This document shows positions 39,605 through 51,132 of a DNA stretch of 64,000 bases, in pieces. Made by a program: the position numbers and the translations under genes. The notes beneath the pieces were generated by a model. That model saw only the letters and a list, made by a program, of their open reading frames with translations, ran no database searches and was not told the origin of the DNA. How positions within the stretch are numbered: position 1 is the stretch's first letter; each line of letters starts with the position of its first letter. Source of the DNA: Fidelibacterota bacterium (GTDB lineage: Bacteria; Fidelibacterota; Marinisomatia; SCGC-AAA003-L08; JACNLC01); contig JACNLC010000055.1 in NCBI GenBank assembly GCA_014381725.1, positions 1-64,000 of the forward strand, given 5' to 3'.

Positions 39605-41661
39605 CACTTTCAGTCGTAATAATAAGTTATAATGTAAAATCATTTCTTCGACAATGTTTGAAATCGATACTTGCTAGCAAGAATATTGATTCACTTGAAA
39701 TAGTTGTGGTTGATAACTATTCTTTTGATGGCTCAAATGAGATGCTAAAAGTTGAATTCCCTCAAGTCAAGCTCATCCAAAATGATAAGAATCTGGGATT
39801 TTCCAAAGCAGTAAATAAAGGAATTGAGAAATCCACTGGCGATTACATTTGCTTGATAAACCCCGATTCACTCATTAAAGACGATACTTTAAGTAAACTC
39901 CATAAATATATGGTAAACAATACAGATACAGGAATTGCAGGATGTAAAGTATTGGATGCAGATGGATCGTTGCAATTGGCATCCCGTAGAAAATTTCCTA
40001 CTCCTTTAGTTGCGTTACCAAGGTTGTTAGGTTTAAGCAAATTATTTCCTAAGAGTAAATTGTTTGGTCAATATAATCAGACATTTATGGATGACTCTGT
40101 TATTCAAGAAGTGGATGCAGTTAGTGGTTCGTGTATGATGTTTCCCAAAAAACTGGTGGATGAAATTGGAGATTTTGACGAACGCTTTTTTATGTACTTC
40201 GAGGATACAGACTTTTGTTTCCGTGCTAAAAAAGCTGGATATAAAGTGATTTACAATCCTGAAACACAAATTATTCACTATAAAGGTGAAAGTTTAAAAC
40301 ACGCCCCATTTGATGTTATTGACACATTTCACAATGCAATGATACAATTTTTCAAAAAACATTCATCAGAATTTCCATTATGGAGGTTTCTAAAAATTCT
40401 GATATATTCTGCTATTGGTTTAAGAAAAATTACTGAAGAATTCAGAAAATACGCATCCACAATAATATCAACAATATTCGATATATTCTCTGTGTCAATA
40501 GCATTCATTTCCGCAATTGCAGTTTGGTATCCTTATAATTACAACGAACCTGTTACAATCAAATTAATAATTGGTCACTGGCCATTGTATTTAACTTTTG
40601 TATTATTTTGGATTTTGGTCTCAGTCGGAGTAAATCTATATCGGAAGAACTATTTGTCTTATGGAGGTGCAATTGTAGTATCTATTTTGACATTTTTACT
40701 TGCATCTTCTATTACTTATCTAGTTTCAATATTTGCTTACTCAAGAGCTGTAATAACTTTTGCATCTGTGTTTACAGCATTGTTAACAGCATTTTGGAGA
40801 ATTTCAGTTCATATGATGTTCCGTTACAAATGGCTTAAAATATTTCATTTGACACCATTTTTCACACGAAGAGCATTGATTATTGGTTCGGATAACGAGT
40901 CTTTGAGAATAGGTAATTTGATAACTCAAACACCAGAAGCAGATTTTGATTTAATCGGATTTGTGGACGATTCTATTAATGCTGAGATTTCTGATAATAG
41001 ATTTCTAGGTAGGACGGAAGATTTGGGTGGAATAGTGGAATCTCAGAAAATTAACGAAATTATTCTCCCAGAAAAATCGTTCTCTACAAACAAAGTAATC
41101 GATTTAATCCAGCGGTTAGCTGGTAGTAATGTTATATTCAAATTTGTTCCTGATGGAGAACATCATTTAATTGGAAAAGGGATTATTGAAAATTTAGGAG
41201 GAGTTCCATTGCTTGATATAGAATTTCCATTATTCAATAAGGTGCATTTAGTTTCCAAGCGAATGTTTGATATTATATTCTCGTTCGTTAGCATTTTAAT
41301 CACTCTTCCAATACACTTGTTTTTCCTTGTTCTTTTTAAGGTGGAAAAAAGAACAATATGGAGTGCTAATAATCAATCGTGCAGAATTTTACAATATAAA
41401 ACTTCAAATCAATTTGTTAGTGAGTTGCCAATACTGTTTTCTATTTTACGAGGGAAGATTAGTTTTGTTGGAGGGCAGGTTGTGGATTTTGAACAAGCAG
41501 ACCCAAATCTGCTTATTAAGCCTGGAATTACAGGATTATCTCAGTTAAAACCGAATAAAATTGACGAAAATATGTATCATTCATTTGATCAATATTACAT
41601 TCAGAATCATTCATTTATTTTTGATTTGGAAATTCTCTTAAAATCACTGTTGAGGATATAA
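39601..41661 (+). CDS. GT2 glycosyltransferase fused to a degenerate polyprenyl glycosylphosphotransferase-like domain
   Basis: N-terminal LSVVIISYNVKSFLRQCLKSI...DFDERFFMYFEDTDFCFRAKKAGYKV; TM segments, GFVDD nucleotide-binding-like region; C-terminal SKRMFDIIFSF...SELPILFSILRGKISFVGG...LLIKPGITGLSQLKP. Start at 39601 (ATGA overlap). Confidence 0.85.
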   Translation: MTLSVVIISYNVKSFLRQCLKSILASKNIDSLEIVVVDNYSFDGSNEMLKVEFPQVKLIQNDKNLGFSKAVNKGIEKSTGDYICLINPDSLIKDDTLSKLHKYMVNNTDTGIAGCKVLDADGSLQLASRRKFPTPLVALPRLLGLSKLFPKSKLFGQYNQTFMDDSVIQEVDAVSGSCMMFPKKLVDEIGDFDERFFMYFEDTDFCFRAKKAGYKVIYNPETQIIHYKGESLKHAPFDVIDTFHNAMIQFFKKHSSEFPLWRFLKILIYSAIGLRKITEEFRKYASTIISTIFDIFSVSIAFISAIAVWYPYNYNEPVTIKLIIGHWPLYLTFVLFWILVSVGVNLYRKNYLSYGGAIVVSILTFLLASSITYLVSIFAYSRAVITFASVFTALLTAFWRISVHMMFRYKWLKIFHLTPFFTRRALIIGSDNESLRIGNLITQTPEADFDLIGFVDDSINAEISDNRFLGRTEDLGGIVESQKINEIILPEKSFSTNKVIDLIQRLAGSNVIFKFVPDGEHHLIGKGIIENLGGVPLLDIEFPLFNKVHLVSKRMFDIIFSFVSILITLPIHLFFLVLFKVEKRTIWSANNQSCRILQYKTSNQFVSELPILFSILRGKISFVGGQVVDFEQADPNLLIKPGITGLSQLKPNKIDENMYHSFDQYYIQNHSFIFDLEILLKSLLRI

Positions 41662-42620
41662 TGTCGAAATACACTTTAGAATTCGAAGAATCTCTTAGAG
41701 AAATTGAAGAAAAAATTGAAACTGTAAAATCAACAGGTATAAAAACCGGTGTTGATGTAACTTCTACAGTTCAACAATTGGAGCGAAAATTAGAGGATAA
41801 ACGAAAATCTATTTATAAAAATTTATCGCGTTGGGATAGAGTTCAATTAGCAAGGCATCCTCGTCGTCCGCACTCATTGGATTATATTGAGATGATGTGT
41901 GATGAGTGGATGGAACTACACGGAGACCGTTATTTTGGTGACGACAAGGCAATTGTGTCCGGGTTGGCTGTGATTGCTGGGAAATCCATTATGATTATTG
42001 GTCAGCAGAAAGGTCGTGGAACCAAAGATAATATGCTCCGTAATTTTGGTATGCCTCGTCCAGAGGGCTATAGAAAAGCACTAAGACTTATGAAACTTGC
42101 AGAGAAATTTAATATCCCGATTGTTACATTAATTGACACTCCAGGAGCATACCCTGGTTTGGGAGCTGAAGAACGAGGTCAAGCTGAAGCGATTGCCAAA
42201 AACTTAAAAGAAATGGCTATAATTGGAGTACCAATAATAAATATCGTAATTGGCGAGGGTGCTTCTGGTGGTGCATTGGGAATTGGTGTAGGTGATAGAC
42301 TTTTATGTATGGAAAATACTTGGTATTCAGTCATATCTCCAGAAGGTTGTGCATCAATTTTGTTTAGAGATGCAACTCGAGCAAAAGATGCTGCTGATGC
42401 AATGAAAGTAACGTCAATAGATTTATTGGAAATGGGAATTGCAGACAGAATAATCCCTGAACCTGAAGGAAGCGCTCATATGCATCCAAAAAAAGCATCT
42501 GAAATGCTAAAGGATGTTATTCTAGAAGAATTAGCTCAATTAGTCACTCTAAATACAGATGACCTGATTGAAAACCGAATTTCCAAGTTTGAAAAAATGG
42601 GAAAGTGGGAAGAGATATAA
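41661..42620 (+). CDS. accA: acetyl-CoA carboxylase carboxyltransferase subunit alpha
   Basis: DRVQLARHPRRPHSLDYI, LHGDRYFGDDKAIVSGLA, TLIDTPGAYPGLGAEERGQAEAIA, NTWYSVISPEGCASILFRD. Confidence 0.96.
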   Translation: MSKYTLEFEESLREIEEKIETVKSTGIKTGVDVTSTVQQLERKLEDKRKSIYKNLSRWDRVQLARHPRRPHSLDYIEMMCDEWMELHGDRYFGDDKAIVSGLAVIAGKSIMIIGQQKGRGTKDNMLRNFGMPRPEGYRKALRLMKLAEKFNIPIVTLIDTPGAYPGLGAEERGQAEAIAKNLKEMAIIGVPIINIVIGEGASGGALGIGVGDRLLCMENTWYSVISPEGCASILFRDATRAKDAADAMKVTSIDLLEMGIADRIIPEPEGSAHMHPKKASEMLKDVILEELAQLVTLNTDDLIENRISKFEKMGKWEEI

Positions 42621-42765
42621 ACGGGGTTCTTGGCTCTAGTTTCTTGGATGTTTGGTGTTGAGAAGGAGACAGGAATCCGCCTAACTAAACTGGAACTGTA
42701 ACGAAACAGTGAAGGTGCAACCAGTTGGAAAACTAGAAGTGGTGTTATTAAGTTGAGCGAAATTT

Positions 42766-43332
42766 CTAAACATTGCTTAATACAGCATACTCTTGCCAAA
42801 ACTTTACAGACTCTGCCCACTCATCAGAAGAATATTTAGCTTTGGTGCCACCTTCAAGTTGTAGTTGGTTTCGCATCATTGTTGTTGGACCCATTGGCAT
42901 CTTTTCAAGTCCTTCAGGTATTGCGTGAAACGATATCACCTCCCATTCTGAATTTGAGGATTGTTCATTGGTTTCAGCTAAAACATCGTGACGATAGAGA
43001 ATAAGTTCTGCTGAACCAGTTTTTAGTGGGGTCCCATTGATTGCTCTGATTTGAATATATGGTTCTTCGTTTGGTCGTCTTTTAGTAACTACCGCTTTTA
43101 GCTTAGTATTTTCCGTAATTTTTATGAATGGACACACAAAATGATGGATTAGTGTAGTGTCAACTTTAACCAAAATAACTCCATCTCTATATCCATTTCT
43201 AAAATGTCCTTTTCTCAATTGAATTTCTGCATGTTTGGCAATACTTTCAAAAGATAGCCCTACAGCAAAAGTTTTACCAGAACCGACAATTTGTCTTTTT
43301 ACAAAATCACTAACAGCAACTTGCTTTATCAT
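42766..43332 (-). CDS. DUF3228-like conserved protein
   Basis: Conserved-looking ORF, MIKQVAVSDFVKRQIVGSGKTF...GPTTMMRNQLQLEGGTKAKYSSDEWAESVKFWQEYA; ATG at 43332 with GGAAATAAAAT upstream. Confidence 0.6.
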   Translation of the reverse strand: MIKQVAVSDFVKRQIVGSGKTFAVGLSFESIAKHAEIQLRKGHFRNGYRDGVILVKVDTTLIHHFVCPFIKITENTKLKAVVTKRRPNEEPYIQIRAINGTPLKTGSAELILYRHDVLAETNEQSSNSEWEVISFHAIPEGLEKMPMGPTTMMRNQLQLEGGTKAKYSSDEWAESVKFWQEYAVLSNV

Positions 43333-43505
43333 TTTATTTCCTTTTTGTAAAATTGAAATAGTTTTCTCTACTGTTAACTTAAAACGAAGCAATAAAATAA
43401 TGTTAAATAAATATAGTGATTATTTCATGAAATTCTTCCCATCAAACATTTATTTAGTTCAGATTGTTTCGGACATAGAATTACCATTAAATTTATAACT
43501 TGTTC

Positions 43506-44513
43506 ATGAGTAATAATTGTCATATATCATGGTCGAAATTAGACCAATTAATACTGAAAGCAGATACAATTCTACTTTCTACACATATACATTCTGATGG
43601 AGATGGTATAGGTTCTGAGTTGGCATTTTATCAATATTTGGTAGATTTGGGTAAAGAATGCAGAATCATAAATCCATCGGAAATACCTAACAAATTAAAA
43701 TTTCTTGATTCTTGTAACAAAGTAGAAACTTTTAATTCTGTTCATGTAAATTGGCTAAATAATGTGGATTTATCCATTATTTTTGACATTGGAGATTATA
43801 AACGGCTTAAGGAAATCAGTAATTATCTTCATAACTCAAAAACGGTTAGTATTGATCATCATCCATCTAAAAGTTGCAATTTCTTCGATTATAAAATTAT
43901 AGATTCAAATTCACCTGCAACTGGGTTTATGTTGTGGGAATATTTTTATTATCATCTTAATATGAAGGAGTTATCAAAGAATATTTCTGATGCACTATAT
44001 ACGGCTTTGGCAACAGATACTGGTTTTTTTCGATATAGTAACACTACTGCAAAATCGCATACTGTTGCTGCTCATTTAATTGGATGTGGAACAAATCCTT
44101 ACGAAATTTATAGTCAAGTCCACGAACAGAGGAACCATTCTCAGGTCAAATTGTTAGCAAAAGTAATACAAAATCTTGAATTTTCCGACGATGGAAAATT
44201 TAGTTGGTTTACAATCACACAAAATATGTTAAATGAATGCGATGCTATTTTAGAAGATGTTGATGGATTTACTAATTTTTCTAGGTCTATTAATGGAGTC
44301 GAAATTGCAGTAATGTTTGTTGAAGTCGATAAACATACTACTAGAATCAATTTCCGATCAAAAGGACAATATTCAATAAACGATATTGCTATAAGACTTG
44401 GTGGTGGTGGGCATCAGTTTGCAGCTGGAGCATTAGTTAAAGAAAGAGATTTGCAAGAAGTGAAACTTAATACGATTAGTTTAGTAAAACAAAAATTGTC
44501 GGAAAAGAAATGA
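43506..44513 (+). CDS. nrnA: DHH/DHHA1 phosphoesterase (NrnA-like)
   Basis: LLSTHIHSDGDGIGSELAF, VSIDHHPS, ALATDTGFFRYSNTT, GGGGHQFAAGA. Confidence 0.9.
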   Translation: MSNNCHISWSKLDQLILKADTILLSTHIHSDGDGIGSELAFYQYLVDLGKECRIINPSEIPNKLKFLDSCNKVETFNSVHVNWLNNVDLSIIFDIGDYKRLKEISNYLHNSKTVSIDHHPSKSCNFFDYKIIDSNSPATGFMLWEYFYYHLNMKELSKNISDALYTALATDTGFFRYSNTTAKSHTVAAHLIGCGTNPYEIYSQVHEQRNHSQVKLLAKVIQNLEFSDDGKFSWFTITQNMLNECDAILEDVDGFTNFSRSINGVEIAVMFVEVDKHTTRINFRSKGQYSINDIAIRLGGGGHQFAAGALVKERDLQEVKLNTISLVKQKLSEKK

Positions 44514-45355
44514 AAATTCATATTGCAAAAGATGCAGGTTATTGTACAGGAGTTAGAGATGCCGTAAGTTTGGCTTATGAAGCTGCTGATCAATATGGCA
44601 CAGTATATATGTTGGGTGATATTGTACATAACGAAAAAGTGGTTGCAGACCTTTCGAATTCAGGGGTGCAAGTAGTAAAAGATATCAATGATATTCCTGA
44701 GGGAAGTCATGTACTTTTACGAGCACATGGCACCGTTCCTGAAATATGGGAGAGAGCAAGGAAAAAAAATCTCAACATTATTGATGCCACTTGTCCATTA
44801 GTGTTGGAAATCCATCAGGAAGTCAAAAAACTTGCAAAAGAAGAACGAACAATCATTGTAATTGGTGATCATCGGCATGATGAAGTTTACGGCATAGCAA
44901 GTCAGGTGAAAAATCCAGTTATTGTCAATTCTCCAAAGGAAGCAATGGAGTTAGGCAAAATTAAAAAAGCCGGGATAGTGAGTCAATCGACACAAATGAT
45001 GGAGAATGTTCAGAATATCATTAGCATTCTTTTGACTAAAGTACATGATTTGCGATTTGTGAATACGATTTGTTATCCGACAAAAAGAAACCAAGAGCAA
45101 ATAAAAGCACTTGCTGATAAATGCGATGTTGTGATTGTTATTGGATCTTTTACGAGTGCTAATTCAAAGAGGTTGACTCAGTTATCAAAAGAAAAAAATA
45201 AAAATTCTTATCAAGTTACAGGAGTAGAAGATATCAACAAAGAGTGGTTTGATAGCGTAGAAGATATTGGTATTTCTGCAGGTGCATCAACACCAGATTA
45301 TGTGATAGAGGAAGTAAAATTGAAAATTCAACAAATTACAAAGAGGAAAAAATGA
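44510..45355 (+). CDS. ispH: 4-hydroxy-3-methylbut-2-enyl diphosphate reductase
   Basis: [63 protein letters not shown]. Confidence 0.95.
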   Translation: MKIHIAKDAGYCTGVRDAVSLAYEAADQYGTVYMLGDIVHNEKVVADLSNSGVQVVKDINDIPEGSHVLLRAHGTVPEIWERARKKNLNIIDATCPLVLEIHQEVKKLAKEERTIIVIGDHRHDEVYGIASQVKNPVIVNSPKEAMELGKIKKAGIVSQSTQMMENVQNIISILLTKVHDLRFVNTICYPTKRNQEQIKALADKCDVVIVIGSFTSANSKRLTQLSKEKNKNSYQVTGVEDINKEWFDSVEDIGISAGASTPDYVIEEVKLKIQQITKRKK

Positions 45356-46233
45356 AAAAAGGAATTTATGAAGTAAAAGTGGGATTAGCCGAGATGCTTA
45401 AAGGTGGGGTTATTATGGATGTTACAACTCCAGATCAAGCTAAAATTGCGGAAGATGCCGGTGCAGTTGCAGTAATGGCTTTAGAACGAATACCTGCGGA
45501 TATTCGTCGTGATGGTGGTATTTCTCGAATGTCTGACCCATCAATGATTAAAGAAATCCAAGACACAGTATCAATTCCTGTAATGGCTAAATGTAGAATT
45601 GGCCACTTTGCTGAAGCACAAATTTTGGAAACTCTCGAAGTTGATTTCATTGATGAGAGCGAAGTATTAACACCAGCTGATGAAAACAATCACATTTACA
45701 AACACAATTTTAAAGTACCGTTTGTATGTGGATGCAGAAATTTAGGTGAAGCACTTCGTAGAATCGGAGAAGGTGCATCAATGATACGCACAAAAGGTGA
45801 ACCTGGCACAGGTAACATTGTTGAAGCTGTTCGGCATATGCGTTCGATTGTAAATGGTATAAACAGAATAAAAACTATGAATAATGATCAACTTATGGCG
45901 GAAGCTCGAGATATATCTGCTCCATTTTCTTTAGTAAAAGAAGTAGCTGAAACAGGCAAACTTCCTGTACCAAATTTTAGTGCAGGTGGGATTGCAACTC
46001 CGGCAGATGTTTCATTAGTGATGCAACTCGGTGCAGAATCCGTATTTGTTGGTTCCGGTATTTTTAAATCTGAAAATCCTCAAAAAATGGCAATGTCAAT
46101 TGTACAGGCAGCAACTTACTACGATAATCCTGAAAAATTAGCAGAAATATCAAAAGGTTTAGGAAGTGCGATGAAAGGTCTAGATATGTCGGAAATTCCA
46201 GAAGACCAAATGATGCAAGATAGGGGTTGGTAG
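45352..46233 (+). CDS. pdxS: pyridoxal 5'-phosphate synthase synthase subunit
   Basis: [64 protein letters not shown]. Confidence 0.97.
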   Translation: MKKGIYEVKVGLAEMLKGGVIMDVTTPDQAKIAEDAGAVAVMALERIPADIRRDGGISRMSDPSMIKEIQDTVSIPVMAKCRIGHFAEAQILETLEVDFIDESEVLTPADENNHIYKHNFKVPFVCGCRNLGEALRRIGEGASMIRTKGEPGTGNIVEAVRHMRSIVNGINRIKTMNNDQLMAEARDISAPFSLVKEVAETGKLPVPNFSAGGIATPADVSLVMQLGAESVFVGSGIFKSENPQKMAMSIVQAATYYDNPEKLAEISKGLGSAMKGLDMSEIPEDQMMQDRGW

Positions 46234-46799
46234 TGAAAATAGGGGTTTTAGCTCTACAAGGAGATTTTGCAAAACACGAAAGTATACTTCGAGAATTGAA
46301 TGTTGAAGCAATGCAAATCAAATATCCTGAAGAGCTAAAAATTTGTAGTGGGTTGATTATTCCTGGTGGAGAATCAACAACTATCTCGATGCAGATGGAT
46401 TATATAGGTATCCGTAAGAAAATTATTGATTTTGCAAAGGAACATCCTGTATTTGGCACTTGTGCAGGTTTGGTAATGCTTTCAACTCAACTTGAGGATT
46501 CTCGCATTCAAACCTTAGATTTAATGGATATTACAGTTAGCAGAAACGCTTGGGGACGGCAAGTTCATTCTTTTGTTGATGATGTTTCGTTAAGCTTTAG
46601 CAATTCTAAACCATTTGGAGCAGTATTTATTCGAGCGCCAAAAATTGATAAAGTTGGAAATGATATAACAGTCCTAAGTGAATATCAATCTGAACCTGTT
46701 ATTGTTACAAATGGTAAACATTTAGCGGCATCATTTCATCCTGAATTAGGAAATGACACTAGAATTCATAAATATTTTTTGGAGTTAATAAATGATTGA
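46233..46799 (+). CDS. pdxT: pyridoxal 5'-phosphate synthase glutaminase subunit
   Basis: IGVLALQGDFAKHESIL, LIIPGGESTTIS, FGTCAGLVML, FHPELGND; GTG start overlapping the pdxS stop. Confidence 0.95.
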   Translation: MKIGVLALQGDFAKHESILRELNVEAMQIKYPEELKICSGLIIPGGESTTISMQMDYIGIRKKIIDFAKEHPVFGTCAGLVMLSTQLEDSRIQTLDLMDITVSRNAWGRQVHSFVDDVSLSFSNSKPFGAVFIRAPKIDKVGNDITVLSEYQSEPVIVTNGKHLAASFHPELGNDTRIHKYFLELIND

Positions 46800-48663
46800 T
46801 TATACATACCTTTCTAAAATTGATAGTCCTGATGATTTAAAATCATTAGATGCTAAAACTCTTAAGGTTCTTTCTACAGAACTAACTCATTTCATTCGTT
46901 CTACCGTGGAGGAAGTTGGTGGACATTTTGCATCGCCATTGGGAGTTGTGGATTTAGCTATTGCACTTCATTCTGTTTACAATTCCCCTCACGATAAACT
47001 CATTTGGGATGTTGGACATCAAGCTTATGCACATAAAATTCTTACAGGAAGACGCGATGTTTTCTCTACATTACGCCAAAAGGATGGAATTAGTGGATAT
47101 TTGAATCGTTCTGAAAGTCCACACGATATCGTTGGAGCAGGCCACGCAAGCACAGCGATTTCTTCTGCTCTAGGGTTGGCTCATGCTCGAGATAGAAAAA
47201 AATCCAATGAGAATATCATTGCGATTGTTGGTGACGGAGCAATGTCAGGTGGATTGTCTTACGAAGGAATAAATAATCTGGGATTTCATCGCACTCAAAT
47301 GACAATTGTGCTGAATGATAATACAATGTCAATTTCCAAAAGTGTTGGAGCACTTTCTAAATATTTAACAAAAGTCGTTACCAGTCCAGTTTACAATAGG
47401 ATGAGAAACGATATTTGGAATATAACTGGAAAAGCTCCTACAACTATTTCTCGAATTGTTAGAAAATTGTTAAGAAAAACGGAAGAAGGTGTAAAGGGAT
47501 TTTTTACTCCAGGCGCTCTGTTTGAGGAACTCGGATTACGATATATAGGGCCTGTTAATGGTCATGATCTAGATGAATTGTTGCGAACTTTTAAAGCTGT
47601 TAAAAAGATGCCAAATCCTGTATTAGTTCATGTTTACACTAAAAAAGGAAAGGGATCTGAACTTGCTGAGATTGATTCTACAAAATACTACAGTATGGCA
47701 GGTAATCGAAAAAAGACAGAGAAACCCGCACCTGATTATTCTCAAGTATTTGGCTCATCTGTTGTTAAACTTGCTGAGAAAAACGACAAAATTATTTGTG
47801 TAACTGCTGCAATGGAGGTGGGTACAGGGATGTCAACTTATGTTAACAAATTCCCTAAGCGATATGTGGATGTTGGTATTGCCGAAGGTCACGCTGTAAC
47901 CTATGCTTCCGGACTTGCTATAGAAAAATACAGACCAATTGTTGCAATTTATTCTACATTTTTTCAGCGAGCGATTGACAACATATTCCATGATGTTCTT
48001 CTTCAGGATTTACCAGTTATTTTTTGTATGGATCGAGCTGGAGTCGTTGGTCAAGATGGCCCAACTCATCACGGAATATTTGATATTTCTCTACTCAGAA
48101 TGTTTCCGAATATCGTAATTACTGCACCAAAAGATGGTGATGAAATGAATGATCTATTAGCTACAGCTTTATCTCAACAAAAACCATTTTCAATTCGATA
48201 TCCAAAGGACACTTCTTACAGATTTGATGAAAATCGTGAATCTAAAGTAATAAATGTAGGCGAGTGGGAAGTTTTAAATGAAGGAAGTAATGTTGCAATT
48301 TTGGCTGTAGGAAGCATGGTTGAAATTGCACAAAATAGTTTAAAGAAGATCAAAGAAATTCTTGGTTTCACTCCTACTGTGGTTAATGCGAGGTTTATCA
48401 AACCGATGGACGAGAATTTACTAAAAGAAGTGTTATCAAAGTATGAATCTATTTTAACTATTGAGGAAGGGTCGTTGATTGGTGGATTTGGTTCTGGAGT
48501 TGTTGATTTTGCAAAAGGGATAAAATCAAACAGCAACATTCTTACTATGGGAATTCCTGATAATTATGTTGAACATGCAACTCGATCTGAATTGTTAGAT
48601 ATACTTCAATTGAATACAGCTGGAATAATCAATAAACTTAAAGAGTTTAACTCTGCAAAATAA
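46792..48663 (+). CDS. dxs: 1-deoxy-D-xylulose-5-phosphate synthase
   Basis: [75 protein letters not shown]. Confidence 0.96.
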   Translation: MIDYTYLSKIDSPDDLKSLDAKTLKVLSTELTHFIRSTVEEVGGHFASPLGVVDLAIALHSVYNSPHDKLIWDVGHQAYAHKILTGRRDVFSTLRQKDGISGYLNRSESPHDIVGAGHASTAISSALGLAHARDRKKSNENIIAIVGDGAMSGGLSYEGINNLGFHRTQMTIVLNDNTMSISKSVGALSKYLTKVVTSPVYNRMRNDIWNITGKAPTTISRIVRKLLRKTEEGVKGFFTPGALFEELGLRYIGPVNGHDLDELLRTFKAVKKMPNPVLVHVYTKKGKGSELAEIDSTKYYSMAGNRKKTEKPAPDYSQVFGSSVVKLAEKNDKIICVTAAMEVGTGMSTYVNKFPKRYVDVGIAEGHAVTYASGLAIEKYRPIVAIYSTFFQRAIDNIFHDVLLQDLPVIFCMDRAGVVGQDGPTHHGIFDISLLRMFPNIVITAPKDGDEMNDLLATALSQQKPFSIRYPKDTSYRFDENRESKVINVGEWEVLNEGSNVAILAVGSMVEIAQNSLKKIKEILGFTPTVVNARFIKPMDENLLKEVLSKYESILTIEEGSLIGGFGSGVVDFAKGIKSNSNILTMGIPDNYVEHATRSELLDILQLNTAGIINKLKEFNSAK

Positions 48664-50312
48664 TGAAGAAAAATTTCGAAATATCTAAGGATAAGTGGCA
48701 AGATCAGATTGATAATTCTAAAACAAGAGATTATAATTTTGATACCGTTTCAGGTGAACACATTGATGAATGTTATTTTCCTAATTCTGCTGATAATGAA
48801 TATATGGAGAAGATTGGTTTTCCTGGAGAATATCCATATACTCGTGGGATTCATCCAAATTTATACCGTGGCAGGTTGTGGACTATGCGTCAGTTTGCTG
48901 GGTTTGGAACACCAAAAGAAACAAACGAAAGGTTCAAATTCCTTCTAGAACACGGTCAAACTGGTTTATCCGTTGCCTACGATATGCCAACATTAATGGG
49001 ATATGATGCTGATCATGAGTTCGCTCTTGGAGAAGTTGGTAAATGTGGTGTAGCAGTTAGTTCTTTAGCAGATATGGAAACTCTCTTTGATGGAATAAAT
49101 CTTGGAGAAGTCAGTGTATCTCAAACCATAAATGGTCCTGCAGTAATTTTATTGGCATTTTATATTGCAGTTGCAGAAAAACAAGGTGTTGATATTTCCA
49201 TACTTCGAGGAACACTACAAAACGATATTTTGAAAGAGTACATTGCTCAAAAGGAGTGGATTTATCCTCCGGAAGAATCTATGCGAATAATTACGGATAT
49301 GATTGAATATTGCACAGAATATCTTCCTAAATATAATACGATTTCTGTTAGCGGTTATCATATTCGTGAAGCTGGATCTACTGCAGCACAAGAATTAGCA
49401 TTTACATTAGCAGATGGTTTTGCGTATATAGAACATGGAATTGCACGAGGAATGGATGTGGATGATTTTGCTCCTAGAATATCTCACTTTTTCAACTCTC
49501 ATTTAGACTTTTTCGAAGAAATTGCAAAATTCAGAGCCGCAAGAAGGATTTGGTCGCGTCGTATGAAAGAAAAATATGGTGCAAAAAATCCAAAATCCTG
49601 GTTACTAAGATTTCATACCCAAACTGCTGGTTGTTCTCTGACTGCTCAACAACCCGAGATAAATATCGCTAGAACTGCTTTTCAAGGATTAGCTGCAGTT
49701 TTGGGAGGTACTCAATCTCTTCACACAAATTCTATGGATGAAACCTTAGCACTTCCGACTGAGAAATCTGTAGAAATTGCTCTAAGAACACAACAATTAA
49801 TTGCCTACGAAACAGGAGTTGCAAATATCGTTGATCCTCTTGGTGGTTCTTGGTTTATTGAAAAATTAACCGACCAAATGGAAGAAAAAGCAGAAGATTA
49901 TTTCAATAAAATTGAAGAATTGGGTGGAGTTATTCCGGCAATTGAACAGGGATTTATGCAAAGAGAAATTGCTGATGCTGCATCATCCTACCAAAAATTG
50001 GTTGATGAGAAAAAACGAGTTGTTGTCGGTGTAAATCGTTTTGTTAGAAAAAATGAGAAAATTGAAATACCACTTCTGAAAATTGGACCAGAAGTTGAAG
50101 AAAATCAGATAAGCAATTTGAAACATATTAAAGAAATTCGAGATTCTAAAAAAGTAACGGAAAAATTAAAAGAAATAGAAAACGCTTGCAGAAATAATGA
50201 AAATATAATGTTCTCATTGATTGAAGCAGCGAAAGAATATGCTACTCTTGGAGAAATAGTTGACTCTATGAAATCCGTTTTTGGTGAATGGCAAGAAAAA
50301 ACAGTGATTTAA
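48663..50312 (+). CDS. icmA: B12-dependent acyl-CoA mutase large subunit; residues fit isobutyryl-CoA mutase (IcmA) better than methylmalonyl-CoA mutase
   Basis: [81 protein letters not shown]; no C-terminal B12-binding domain. Confidence 0.8.
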   Translation: MKKNFEISKDKWQDQIDNSKTRDYNFDTVSGEHIDECYFPNSADNEYMEKIGFPGEYPYTRGIHPNLYRGRLWTMRQFAGFGTPKETNERFKFLLEHGQTGLSVAYDMPTLMGYDADHEFALGEVGKCGVAVSSLADMETLFDGINLGEVSVSQTINGPAVILLAFYIAVAEKQGVDISILRGTLQNDILKEYIAQKEWIYPPEESMRIITDMIEYCTEYLPKYNTISVSGYHIREAGSTAAQELAFTLADGFAYIEHGIARGMDVDDFAPRISHFFNSHLDFFEEIAKFRAARRIWSRRMKEKYGAKNPKSWLLRFHTQTAGCSLTAQQPEINIARTAFQGLAAVLGGTQSLHTNSMDETLALPTEKSVEIALRTQQLIAYETGVANIVDPLGGSWFIEKLTDQMEEKAEDYFNKIEELGGVIPAIEQGFMQREIADAASSYQKLVDEKKRVVVGVNRFVRKNEKIEIPLLKIGPEVEENQISNLKHIKEIRDSKKVTEKLKEIENACRNNENIMFSLIEAAKEYATLGEIVDSMKSVFGEWQEKTVI

Positions 50313-51130
50313 TGAAAATTGTAGCTGACTTACATATTCATTCTACTATGTCCGATGGAAAATTAACTCCATTAGAAATTGTTACTGAGTGTATTGAAAG
50401 AGGTTTATCACATTTTTCAGTTACAGATCACGATACTATAAAACAGACTCCAATAATTAAAGATATATTGAGTCAAAAACAATATGATGTTAAGTTTGTA
50501 CCAGGCGTTGAAATCTCCAGCTTCTTTCAAAATTCATCAATACACCTTTTGGTTTACAATATTGATGAGAATTCTGAACCAATAGTAAAACTACTAAATA
50601 ATCTTCAAAACGAAAGAATAAAAGTTATTGAAGATATGGGAATAAAATTAAATAAACTAGGATATTCAATTGACTATAGTAAAATTATTGACACAATTCC
50701 TAATCCCGGTCGTCCACATTTAGCAGATTTACTAATTAGAAACGGTTATTTTTCAACAACTAAAGAAGTTTTTGATAAATTGCTAGGTTATGATAAACCA
50801 GCGTATGTTTCTAAAAACAAACCGCATTTAACAGAAGTTGTTAGTAAAGTTAGAGAGTCAGGTGGATTTTCATCATTGGCTCATATAGGGTTGTATTGGG
50901 ATATTGACAAAATAAAAGATTTTGATGAAATTCCATTAAACGGAATTGAAGTGTACCATCCCGAACATGATTTTGGGGCGACACAGAAATTGTTAGAGTA
51001 TGCTAAATATCGCAATCTTGTTGTTACAGGAGGATCTGATTTCCACAGTTATAATGTAGATAAATATGGTGAAATTGCTGAGTTTGGTTTGAATTCTCTT
51101 GAAATCGATGCATTTGTAAGGCATTTATAA
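50312..51130 (+). CDS. PHP-domain phosphoesterase (YciV/RNase AM-like)
   Basis: ADLHIHSTMSDGKLTPLEIV, SVTDHDTIKQTP, GGSDFHSYN. Confidence 0.88.
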   Translation: MKIVADLHIHSTMSDGKLTPLEIVTECIERGLSHFSVTDHDTIKQTPIIKDILSQKQYDVKFVPGVEISSFFQNSSIHLLVYNIDENSEPIVKLLNNLQNERIKVIEDMGIKLNKLGYSIDYSKIIDTIPNPGRPHLADLLIRNGYFSTTKEVFDKLLGYDKPAYVSKNKPHLTEVVSKVRESGGFSSLAHIGLYWDIDKIKDFDEIPLNGIEVYHPEHDFGATQKLLEYAKYRNLVVTGGSDFHSYNVDKYGEIAEFGLNSLEIDAFVRHL

Positions 51131-51132
51131 AA

